Part shown: positions 6,898 through 12,750 of the stretch, one piece after another
Layout: the number at the start of each line of letters is the position of its first letter
How positions within the stretch are numbered: position 1 is the first letter of the stretch
Assembly (NCBI GenBank): GCA_047975545.1
Contig: JBKEDS010000020.1
Coordinates: forward strand, 1 to 12,750
DNA length: 12,750 bases
Origin: JBKEDS01 sp047975545
GTDB taxonomy: Bacteria; Bacteroidota; Bacteroidia; Flavobacteriales; Flavobacteriaceae
Reading direction: 5' to 3'
The notes under the pieces: model-generated
Seen by the model: only the letters and a program-made list of their open reading frames with translations
What the model was told of the DNA's origin: nothing
Database searches by the model: none
Translations under genes and position numbers: made by a program

Positions 6898-7006
6898 AAC
6901 GTTTGCTAAATATTAAACCAGATTAACATCATTTTATAAACTACTTCATTTTCCCGTTAAAATTTCCGTTGGATATTTGCATCATCAAATTAATGAAAAG
7001 CGGGAT

Positions 7007-7360
7007 ATGACAACCTTAATTGAAAAAATAAGCACCATAAACGATTTGAAGTTACAGGGAAAAAGTGCTGAGGCTTTCAACGAGTTTTATCACGATAGGG
7101 TGCTTGTTCAGGATAATAAGGGATTGGTTTGCCAGGGAAAAAAATCGAATATAAAACGAGAAGAAATTTTCGCATCCGGAATAATCGAGTTTCGTTGCGC
7201 CAAGCCCCTAAAAGTAGCCATAGGCGAAAAAATAACCATGGTCGAGTGGTATTTCAATTTTTTGCATAACAAACTGGGCGAACAAAAATACAACCAAGTA
7301 GCCGTTCAGGAATGGCAGGACGGCATGATAATTAAGGAAAAACGATATTACGAATCATAA
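7007..7360 (+). CDS. SnoaL/NTF2-like small protein
   Basis: A 117-residue protein when started at the ATG at 7007 (MTTLIEKISTINDLK). The frame is open up to a TTG at 6977, but that part looks non-coding. Features of the SnoaL-like NTF2 fold are an N-terminal helix pair with LKLQGKSAEAFNEFYHDRVL, then several beta strands (EFRCAKPLKVAIGEKITMVEW and YNQVAVQEWQDGMIIKEKRYY). This fold hosts cyclases, isomerases and pure binding proteins, so no function is assigned. A near-consensus -7 box (GATATTTG, 6972-6979) lies 27 nt upstream. No terminator separates it from the YceI gene 33 bp downstream. Confidence 0.7.
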   Translation: MTTLIEKISTINDLKLQGKSAEAFNEFYHDRVLVQDNKGLVCQGKKSNIKREEIFASGIIEFRCAKPLKVAIGEKITMVEWYFNFLHNKLGEQKYNQVAVQEWQDGMIIKEKRYYES

Positions 7361-7393
7361 ATAAATCAAAAACAATTATTAAAAACAAAAAAC

Positions 7394-7972
7394 ATGAAAA
7401 ACAAGATTAAAAACTTAGCAATAGTAGCCTTAGTTGCATTTACAACAGCAGCATTTGCAGGCGTTAACCCCGAAAAAAAAGCCATTAAAACCAATAACAG
7501 CAAAGTCGTTTGGAAAGGCTACAAAGTAACCGGCTCGCACGAAGGCACCATTAACCTACAATCCGGCTCCTTGTCGTTCGATAACGATAAATTGGTAGGC
7601 GGGGAGTTCGTGGTGGACATGACCAGCATTAACACTACCGATTTAGAGGGCGAATACAAAGGAAAATTGGACGGTCACCTAAAATCCGACGACTTTTTTG
7701 GTACGGCAACCCACCCAACCGCAACATTAGTGTTTACAAACGTGGAGGCATCGGGCAAAAACGCCTATAATGTTACGGCCAATTTAACTATTAAAGGAAG
7801 AACCGCCCCGATTACCTTTGTAATTTCAATTTACGGTAACAAAGCAACGGCCACTTTAAAAGTGGACAGGACCAAGTACGACGTGCGTTACGGTTCTGCC
7901 AGCTTTTTCGATGACTTAAAAGATAAAGCTATTTACGACGAATTCGATTTGGTAACAGATTTGGAATTTTAA
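7394..7972 (+). CDS. Exported YceI family protein
   Basis: A 192-residue protein with a classic signal peptide: Lys-rich start, hydrophobic stretch LAIVALVAFTTAAFA, and probable cleavage after Ala22. The mature part is the YceI lipocalin-like barrel: KVVWKGYKVTGSHEGTINLQ (about 38-57), FVVDMTSINTTDLEG, LKSDDFFGTATHPTATLVF (about 97-115), and NLTIKGRTAPITF (about 130-142). These proteins are periplasmic and some bind long polyisoprenoids such as quinones, which would suit a menaquinone-using cell; that link is inference. No consensus -7 box is visible in the 33 bp upstream. A strong terminator follows. Confidence 0.9.
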   Translation: MKNKIKNLAIVALVAFTTAAFAGVNPEKKAIKTNNSKVVWKGYKVTGSHEGTINLQSGSLSFDNDKLVGGEFVVDMTSINTTDLEGEYKGKLDGHLKSDDFFGTATHPTATLVFTNVEASGKNAYNVTANLTIKGRTAPITFVISIYGNKATATLKVDRTKYDVRYGSASFFDDLKDKAIYDEFDLVTDLEF

Positions 7973-8007
7973 AACAAGAGGCGACTAACTCAAATTAATA
8001 GCAAATG

Positions 8008-8040
8008 AAGGGTGTTCTTTTTTGGAACACCCTTTTTTTT
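8008..8040 (+). terminator. Rho-independent terminator after the YceI gene
   Basis: AAGGGTGTTC pairs with GAACACCCTT around a 7-nt loop rich in T, followed by a run of T residues. It lies about 36 bp past the YceI stop and separates that gene from the menaquinone block. Confidence 0.9.
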
Positions 8041-8167
8041 GAAGTTTAAAAAAACAAACACTTTCATGTGTTAATATTTATTGTTTTTTAATGGTCACAT
8101 GGAACACCCTAATTAACATTCCTCTGTGTAATTTAGACTCAATCATGGGTGTTTCATTATCATTTTG

Positions 8168-8175
8168 TATTTTTG
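8168..8175 (+). promoter_or_regulatory. -7 box TATTTTTG of the thioesterase-menF unit
   Basis: Exact TAnnTTTG match 26 nt before the ATG at 8202. It supports that start over earlier in-frame ATGs, which lie upstream of the box. No TTTG was found at the ideal -33 distance. Confidence 0.55.
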
Positions 8176-8201
8176 AAAGCCGAATAAAAACAAATATTAT
8201 T

Positions 8202-8627
8202 ATGCCCGCAACCAAAGAAACGGTTTTAAAAAAAGCCAACGACGCTTGTAAAAATACCCTAATGGAAACCCTGCAAATTGAAGTGGTCGATTACGGCCCT
8301 GACTATTTAACCGCCCGAATGCCCGTAAATTCAAGGGTTTACCAGCCCGATGGCGTTTTGCACGGCGGCGCAACAGCAGCATTGGCCGAAAGCGTGGGCA
8401 GTTTTGCTAGCCATATTTTTATCGATACCGAACAGTTTTTCGTGCGTGGCATCGAAATTACCGCCAACCACCTAAAAAGCGTTAAGGCGGGTTTTGTTTA
8501 CGCCAAGGCCACGTTTTTACATAAGGGCAGAACCATCCAATTGCTGGATATTAAAGTAACCGACCAGGCCAACAACCTTATTTCGGTTTGCAAGCTATCA
8601 ACCATTTCATTACCAAAACAAAAGTAG
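8202..8627 (+). CDS. menI: PaaI/EntH-like hotdog thioesterase, probable DHNA-CoA thioesterase
   Basis: A 141-residue hotdog-fold enzyme from MPATKETVL. The active-site segment VYQPDGVLHGGATAALAESVG is at about 46-66. Gln48, His54 and Glu63 fall at the positions known as catalytic in the E. coli EntH/YbdB type. The gene ends 3 nt before the isochorismate synthase gene and heads the menaquinone unit. This suggests the hydrolysis of 1,4-dihydroxy-2-naphthoyl-CoA, the step done by MenI-type hotdog enzymes; that role is inferred from context. The frame is open 37 codons further upstream, but the promoter at 8168 lies inside that stretch and its residues look non-coding. The alternative is a general phenylacetyl- or aryl-CoA thioesterase. 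Confidence 0.85.
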   Translation: MPATKETVLKKANDACKNTLMETLQIEVVDYGPDYLTARMPVNSRVYQPDGVLHGGATAALAESVGSFASHIFIDTEQFFVRGIEITANHLKSVKAGFVYAKATFLHKGRTIQLLDIKVTDQANNLISVCKLSTISLPKQK

Positions 8628-8630
8628 GTA

Positions 8631-9746
8631 ATGGATTTTGAATATTTTTTTAAGCGTATTGAAGCCCAATACCAAAGTGCATTGCCGTTTGTAGCTTATC
8701 GAAAACCTGCCGAAACCGAAGTTAAGGCACTGTTTCAAAAAAACAATGAAAAACATACCGCACAAACATTTACCGAAAAAGGCTTTGTGTTTTCGCCTTT
8801 TAACGCCATTGATAATACGGTTTTAATACCGTTGGAAGTATCCGAAAGTTTTAGCTTTTCATTTTCACCAGTACCCGATTATAAACATGAATTTTTAAAT
8901 TCCGAAGAAAATCCACTTTTAAAACAGCAACATATTAATTTAGTTGAAAAGGGCATCGAGGCCATTAAAGCCAACCGGTTTAAAAAAGTAGTATTGTCCC
9001 GCACCGAAACCGTACCGATTTCCGAAACCAGCCCAATACCCATATTTAAGCGCCTTTTGCAAAAATACAGTTCGGCATTTGTGTACTGTTGGTACCATCC
9101 CAAAGTAGGGCTGTGGCTGGGCGCAACACCCGAAACTTTAATTAAAATTGAAGGGCAATCGCTATCCATAATGGCTCTGGCGGGCACGCAAAGCTATAAC
9201 GGCACATTACAAGTTAACTGGCAAGAAAAAGAAATACAGGAGCAAAAATTTGTAACCGATTTTATCGTGGAACAGCTTAGCCCGTTAACCGGTCATATAA
9301 AAATTTCGGCAACCGAAACCGTAAAAGCAGGCAATCTGGTGCATTTAAAAAACAATATTTCGGCGCGGTTAAAAACAGCTTCGACCCTAACCAAAATTAT
9401 TTCGGTACTCCACCCCACGCCTGCCGTTTGCGGTTATCCAAAAAACGAGGCCAAACATTTCATTTTAAAAAACGAAGGTTACAACCGCACTTTTTATTCG
9501 GGCTTTTTGGGCGAACTAAATTTTGAAACTACCAAAGCCCCCCGTTCCGGCAAGCGCAATATTGAAAATAGGGCCTACGCCGTAGCCCAAAAAAGCACGC
9601 AGTTATACGTTAACTTGCGCTGTATGCAAATTGCTAAAAGCCAAGCTGTAATTTATGTTGGGGGAGGTATTACCAAGGATTCCAATGCCGAAAGCGAATG
9701 GCGGGAAACCGAAGCAAAATCCTTGATAATTAGAAGTGTGCTGTAA
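8631..9746 (+). CDS. menF: Isochorismate synthase
   Basis: A 371-residue cytosolic enzyme that isomerises chorismate to isochorismate, the entry to menaquinone synthesis. The chorismate-binding fold is clear: FKKVVLSR (117-124) with the lysine expected as general base, GATPETL (164-170), MALAGTQ (181-187), FVTDFIVEQLSPL (207-219), HLKNNISA (238-245), LHPTPAVCGYPKNEA (260-274), FYSGFLGEL (288-296), and YVGGGITKDSNAESEWRETEAK (342-363) with the Mg-binding Glu residues. Length is short for MenF but normal for Flavobacteriia. It follows the thioesterase by 3 nt and precedes menD by 103 bp. The nearby menD points to menaquinone rather than a siderophore. Confidence 0.92.
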   Translation: MDFEYFFKRIEAQYQSALPFVAYRKPAETEVKALFQKNNEKHTAQTFTEKGFVFSPFNAIDNTVLIPLEVSESFSFSFSPVPDYKHEFLNSEENPLLKQQHINLVEKGIEAIKANRFKKVVLSRTETVPISETSPIPIFKRLLQKYSSAFVYCWYHPKVGLWLGATPETLIKIEGQSLSIMALAGTQSYNGTLQVNWQEKEIQEQKFVTDFIVEQLSPLTGHIKISATETVKAGNLVHLKNNISARLKTASTLTKIISVLHPTPAVCGYPKNEAKHFILKNEGYNRTFYSGFLGELNFETTKAPRSGKRNIENRAYAVAQKSTQLYVNLRCMQIAKSQAVIYVGGGITKDSNAESEWRETEAKSLIIRSVL

Positions 9747-9849
9747 AATTTCCACGAAATTCTAAAAAGTTAAGCATTCTATTTTCTTCATCGCAAGGCT
9801 GTTTATCGTCCAACAATCATTATTTTTACGCACATATTTTTCATAAAAA

Positions 9850-11610
9850 ATGATTTATCCTAAAATACCACTTGCCCAAACCCTTATAGCCTTGTGCAAG
9901 ACCAAGGGCATACAACATATAGCAATATCGCCCGGAAGCCGAAACGCGCCCTTAACCATTGGCTTTGCCAACGATCCCTATTTTAAATGTTATAGTATTG
10001 TGGACGAGCGTTGCGCTGCTTTTTTCGCCCTCGGGATGGCACAGCAGTTGCGCAAACCAACAGTGGTGGTATGTTCGTCGGGCAGTGCCTTGCTTAATTA
10101 TTATCCTGCCGTTGCCGAGGCTTTTTATAGCGATATTCCGCTTGTCGTACTTTCGGCCGATAGGCCAAAACACCTTATTGGTATTGGCGACGGGCAAACC
10201 ATTAACCAAAAAAACGTTTACGAAAACCACATTTTGTATTCGGCCAATTTAAAGCTCGATTTAAAGGACGAAATGAACCTGCCCGGCAATGAAGAGTTGC
10301 CCATAATGAAAAATATTGAAAATAAACTGGAACGGCTTTTGGGGCTTCAAAAGGATATTCAAACTTATAATGAAGAAGAAATAAACGCCGCCATAAACAC
10401 CGCTTTAACAAAAAACGGCCCGGTGCATATTAATGTGCCTTTTGACGAGCCTTTGTACCAAACGGTAAACACCTTGGGTGTTTCGCCAAAAGTAATAGCT
10501 GCTGAAGAAGTAAAGCACGAAGTAGACGATTATACACTAAAGGAATGCCTGGAAGATTGGAACAATGCCGCAAAAAAAATGGTGTTGGTGGGCGTTAACC
10601 ACCCCAATAGCATAGACAAAAAATGGTTGGACGAACTTGCCGGGGACGATAGCGTTGTGGTATTTACCGAAACCACATCGAACCTGCACCACAATAAATT
10701 TTTTCCAAGCATAGACCAAATTATTGATGCCCTAACCGAAACCGAAAAGCAACAATTAAGCCCCGATATATTGGTTACTTTTGGTGGGTTGATTGTTTCA
10801 AAAAAAATAAAATCGCTTTTACGTAAATATCAGCCCAAGCAGCATTGGCATATAGGTAAAAAGAAAGCAAACGATACGTTTTTCTGTTTAAACAAGCATA
10901 TTGAAACCTCGCCAAACCAATTTTTTAGTTTGTTTTTACCCAAAATAACACATTATATAAAAAGCGATTATAATGCCACTTGGGCGGGCGTTAAGCAAAA
11001 GCGTTTGGCAAAGCATAAAGCGTATTTGGACACCGTGCCTTTTAGCGATTTTACGGTTTTCGACAAGGTGTTAAAGGCCATTCCAAACAGCTACATCTTA
11101 CAAGTAAGCAACAGTTCGCCCATACGCTATTTGCAGCTTTTTAATATTAACAAAACCATAGAGGTATTTTGCAACCGCGGTACCAGCGGCATCGATGGCA
11201 GTACATCAACCGCTGTTGGGGCAGCGGTTTCGGGAGTAAAGCCAACCCTGCTTATTTCGGGCGATATAAGTTTTTTTTACGATAGTAATGCGCTGTGGAA
11301 CAACTACATACCCAATACCTTTAGGGTAATTGTTATAAATAATGAAGGTGGCGGCATTTTTAGGATTTTGCCGGGCGAAAAAAACACCGAGGTTTTCGAT
11401 ACGTTTTTTGAAACCAAACATAATTTAACGGCCAAGTACCTATGCGCTATGTATAATATTAAGTATAAAGCGGCATCAAACGGAGCAAGTTTGGAAACAG
11501 CTTTAAAAACCTTTTTCGAAGAAAGCGAGCAACCTAAATTACTGGAAATTTTCACGCCCAGAACCCTTAACGACGAGGTTTTGTTGAAGTATTTCGAGTT
11601 TTTGAAATAG
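9850..11610 (+). CDS. menD: SEPHCHC synthase (MenD)
   Basis: A 586-residue ThDP- and Mg-dependent enzyme that joins 2-oxoglutarate and isochorismate to 2-succinyl-5-enolpyruvyl-6-hydroxy-3-cyclohexene-1-carboxylate. Seen: SPGSRNAPLT (27-36), the cofactor-activating Glu53 in VDERCAAFFALG, SSGSALLNYYPAVAEA (76-91), LSADRPKHL (101-109), GDGQTINQ (113-120), NRGTSGIDGSTSTAVG (about 442-457), and the ThDP/Mg motif from Gly471-Asp472 to the NALWNN at 480-485, then EGGGIFRILPG. It is full length. In the 103-bp gap before it, TATTTTTC (9835-9842) is one base off a -7 box, so it may have its own weak promoter besides read-through from menF. Confidence 0.96.
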   Translation: MIYPKIPLAQTLIALCKTKGIQHIAISPGSRNAPLTIGFANDPYFKCYSIVDERCAAFFALGMAQQLRKPTVVVCSSGSALLNYYPAVAEAFYSDIPLVVLSADRPKHLIGIGDGQTINQKNVYENHILYSANLKLDLKDEMNLPGNEELPIMKNIENKLERLLGLQKDIQTYNEEEINAAINTALTKNGPVHINVPFDEPLYQTVNTLGVSPKVIAAEEVKHEVDDYTLKECLEDWNNAAKKMVLVGVNHPNSIDKKWLDELAGDDSVVVFTETTSNLHHNKFFPSIDQIIDALTETEKQQLSPDILVTFGGLIVSKKIKSLLRKYQPKQHWHIGKKKANDTFFCLNKHIETSPNQFFSLFLPKITHYIKSDYNATWAGVKQKRLAKHKAYLDTVPFSDFTVFDKVLKAIPNSYILQVSNSSPIRYLQLFNINKTIEVFCNRGTSGIDGSTSTAVGAAVSGVKPTLLISGDISFFYDSNALWNNYIPNTFRVIVINNEGGGIFRILPGEKNTEVFDTFFETKHNLTAKYLCAMYNIKYKAASNGASLETALKTFFEESEQPKLLEIFTPRTLNDEVLLKYFEFLK

Positions 11611-11683
11611 CTATTTATGTGACTTTTCCGCTGTTACAGGGTCGTATCAGTAAATTAATTAATCTTTAAAAACGAAAATTATT

Positions 11684-12025
11684 ATGGGTAAACGCGATGA
11701 ACTTATTGCAAAGTATGCTGCCGACTTAAAGGAAAAATGCGGTGTAACGCCGGACATGGATTTATTAACAAAAGTAACCATTGGGTGTGGGCCATCAATT
11801 TACAACGCCGATGCTTCGACCGTTTCTGGTTCCGATGAAAAAGAATTGGAAACCGTAAAAAACAACTTTCTAATAAATAAATTAGGACTAAAAAATAGTG
11901 CCGATTTGGACAAGGGCATCCAAACCGTTATGGAACAATACGGAAAATCGAACCGAAACAAACATCGTGCAGTGGTATATTATTTATTAACCAAGCACTT
12001 TAAAAAAGAATCGGCTTATAATTAA
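11684..12025 (+). CDS. DUF2853 family protein
   Basis: A 113-residue soluble protein. It matches DUF2853 from memory in nearly every segment: MGKRDELIAKYAADLKEKCG, DMDLLTKVTIGCGPSIYNAD, ELETVKNNFLINKLGLK and GKSNRNKHRAVVYYLLTKHF. The function is not known. It is helical with a lysine-rich C-terminus, and has no signal peptide or membrane segment. It lies 73 bp after menD on the same strand with no terminator between, so it may share that transcript. A hairpin terminator follows at 12049-12081. Confidence 0.85.
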   Translation: MGKRDELIAKYAADLKEKCGVTPDMDLLTKVTIGCGPSIYNADASTVSGSDEKELETVKNNFLINKLGLKNSADLDKGIQTVMEQYGKSNRNKHRAVVYYLLTKHFKKESAYN

Positions 12026-12048
12026 AAAAAAAGTGCTATTCTATATAT

Positions 12049-12081
12049 AAAGCGTTTCAACTAAAATTGAAGCGCTTTTTT
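12049..12081 (+). terminator. Rho-independent terminator after DUF2853
   Basis: AAAGCGTTTCAA pairs with TTGAAGCGCTTT (one G-T wobble) around a 6-nt loop CTAAAA, followed by TTT. It is 23 bp past the DUF2853 stop and closes the menaquinone unit. Confidence 0.85.
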
Positions 12082-12127
12082 GTTCATTATTAACAATTCG
12101 CTAAAAAGAATAAAACCGAATTATTGT

Positions 12128-12135
12128 TAACTTTG
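12128..12135 (+). promoter_or_regulatory. -7 box TAACTTTG of the cvfB-like gene
   Basis: Exact TAnnTTTG match ending 4 nt before the ATG at 12140, which predicts a leaderless or nearly leaderless mRNA. No clear -33 TTTG is present. Confidence 0.6.
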
Positions 12136-12139
12136 CCCC

Positions 12140-12331
12140 ATGATACACATAGGAAAAATTAACACGCTTGAAATACTGCGCGAAACCAACCACGGCATAT
12201 ATTTGGTAGATAGCGATAACGACGAAGTGCTGCTGCCAAACCGTTACGTGCCCCAAACATTTAAAATTTGGGACAAGTTAGATGTTTTTGTGTATCTGGA
12301 CAACGAAGAGCGCCCCGTTGCCGCTGTATAG
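12140..12331 (+). pseudogene. CvfB-like S1 RNA-binding protein, 3'-truncated
   Basis: The 63 codons read MIHIGKINTLEILRE, then GIYLVDSDNDEVLLPNRYVP, then DKLDVFVYLDNEERPVA: the N-terminal S1-like domain of CvfB/YitL proteins, which are usually about 280 residues and carry further S1 domains and a winged helix. Here the frame hits TAG at 12329 soon after the ERPVA motif, where full-length proteins continue. None of the missing part is found downstream; the following DNA instead codes for a minus-strand gene. So this is a broken gene, and its product would be at best a lone small OB-fold domain. The 5' region and promoter are intact. Confidence 0.75.
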
Positions 12332-12614
12332 ATAGACTATCGCCAGAGGTGATAAAGACCTTGTAAATTCCTTTATCGGTTTGAATTGACCCGTATCGAT
12401 TTACAGTATTTGGAATTTCTAATATTAATTTTTCAGGATAATCTTTTGAATATTGGTGCTTGATGGTTTCAAATCCGCTTTTTCCATTATAAAAACTATA
12501 TGAAATCCAACGAAAATCCGTACTGCTTCCGGTGATAATAATATTTTCCATTTTTTTTTCTTCACAAGGAAGCAAAAGCAGGAAAAATATGCTGATTTTT
12601 AAGATGATGTTCAT
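12327..12614 (-). pseudogene. Exported or lipoprotein N-terminal fragment, 3'-truncated
   Basis: From the ATG at 12612-12614 (MNIILKISIFFLLLLPCEEKK) the product has a signal peptide with Cys17. Pro before the Cys makes the lipobox atypical. It continues with strand-rich sequence ending in GIYKVFITSGDSLSI. This resembles the N-terminal region of TlpA/DUF4369-like Bacteroidota lipoproteins, which carry a GDSLSI-type turn, but the match is weak. After that motif the frame passes into antisense of the CvfB-like gene and stops at 12261-12263, so the real 3' end is missing. A GTG at 12629 in frame overlaps the -7 box and is unlikely to be the start. Confidence 0.5.
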
Positions 12615-12628
12615 GGTTTTATTGGTCA

Positions 12629-12636
12629 CAAAAATA
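12629..12636 (-). promoter_or_regulatory. -7 box TATTTTTG of the truncated exported-protein gene
   Basis: Exact TAnnTTTG on the minus strand, 14 nt upstream of the ATG at 12614. Its -33 region would fall in the IS200 left-end hairpin and contains no TTTG, so the insertion may have removed that element. Confidence 0.5.
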
Positions 12637-12662
12637 GTTAAAACTATGCACTTTCAGTGCAT

Positions 12663-12694
12663 TTTGCTTTCAGCTTCTAAAAACGTTATATTTG
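12663..12694 (+). promoter_or_regulatory. tnpA promoter: TTTG-N20-TATATTTG
   Basis: The -33 TTTG (12663-12666) and -7 TATATTTG (12687-12694) match the Bacteroidota consensus with a 20-nt spacer. The ATG at 12699 follows by 4 nt, so the mRNA would be leaderless or nearly so. Confidence 0.65.
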
Positions 12695-12698
12695 TTTG

Positions 12699-12750
12699 AT
12701 GGATTATCAAAGGGTAAATGGACATTCGGTTTCTCGTCTTACAGCCCATA
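12699..12750 (+). CDS. tnpA: IS200/IS605 transposase TnpA, N-terminal fragment
   Basis: ATG at 12699 reads MDYQRVNGHSVSRLTAH and is cut by the window end. HSVSRLTAH is the start of one branch of IS200-type TnpA proteins, where it leads into the first strand of the Y1 HUH fold. These enzymes move single-stranded DNA using one tyrosine. The catalytic HUH and Tyr lie beyond the window, so its integrity cannot be judged. Confidence 0.7.
   Translation, partial: MDYQRVNGHSVSRLTAH

Larger units (their letters stand above)
12645..12750 (+). mobile_element. Left end of an IS200/IS605-family element, running off the window
   Basis: A hairpin TGCACT-TTC-AGTGCA (12647-12661) stands about 40 bp before the start of a TnpA frame, in the place of the subterminal palindrome that TnpA of this family recognises. 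The exact left boundary and tetranucleotide target are not set; TTAA at 12638-12641 is one candidate. Confidence 0.6.

Noticed and set aside
6977..7006. TTG at 6977 as the start of the SnoaL-like protein
   Set aside because: An ATG at 7007 gives the family-like N-terminus, and the TTG overlaps a likely -7 box.
8010..8155. Four copies of GGGTGTT(C/T)/GAACACCC around 8010, 8025, 8102 and 8147, possibly a small mobile repeat
   Set aside because: The first two are the arms of the YceI terminator. The other pair can form a 9-bp stem but with a 37-nt loop, and no terminal repeats or target duplication are visible.
8091..8201. Upstream ATG at 8091 as the start of the thioesterase
   Set aside because: The -7 box at 8168-8175 lies inside, and the extra 37 residues do not resemble the hotdog fold or a signal peptide.
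1..12750. tRNA, rRNA, riboswitch or CRISPR array
   Set aside because: Reading both strands showed no cloverleaf-like segment, no rRNA core sequence and no regularly spaced short repeats. No formal model search was possible.

Overview
The window looks like a chromosomal segment of a member of the Bacteroidota, most likely the Flavobacteriaceae. The coding DNA is fairly AT-rich. Ribosome-binding sites are weak. Several genes start just after a TAnnTTTG-type -7 box, the Bacteroidota promoter element. The gene content also fits that family: a menaquinone set with a PaaI-like thioesterase, DUF2853, a CvfB-like protein, YceI, DoxX and Bacteroidota-type Crp. No rRNA, tRNA or CRISPR array was seen.

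Left edge (1-1044): a scrambled accessory patch. It holds, in order, the N-terminally truncated and frameshifted end of an IS630-type transposase on the minus strand; the promoter and first codons of another IS630-like transposase pointing the other way; a perfect 231-bp copy of the start of the crp-like gene at 6310; and the 3' end of an unidentified gene. Positions 1082-1456 encode a DoxX membrane protein, followed by a hairpin terminator.

Minus-strand operon (1607-4820): an FAH-family hydrolase, then a cyclic-nucleotide-binding-fold/CBS/DUF294 nucleotidyltransferase-like protein, then a DEDDh exonuclease, with gaps of 12 and 1 nt. Next come a Bcr/CflA-type efflux transporter (minus, 4988-6196) and, divergent from it, the intact Crp-like regulator (plus, 6310-6897). 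After these lie a SnoaL/NTF2-like protein and an exported YceI protein closed by a strong terminator.

Menaquinone block (8202-11610): hotdog thioesterase, isochorismate synthase (menF) and menD. This covers the chorismate-to-SEPHCHC entry steps plus the likely DHNA-CoA hydrolysis step. DUF2853 and its terminator follow.

Right edge (12140-12750): a second scar. The CvfB-like gene stops after 63 codons, tail to tail with a minus-strand exported-protein gene that also lacks its 3' end. The window then runs into the hairpin, promoter and first 17 codons of an IS200/IS605 tnpA. The central genes look ordinary and intact. The unusual features are the rearrangement junctions at both ends, which could be real mobile-element-driven events or assembly chimeras.
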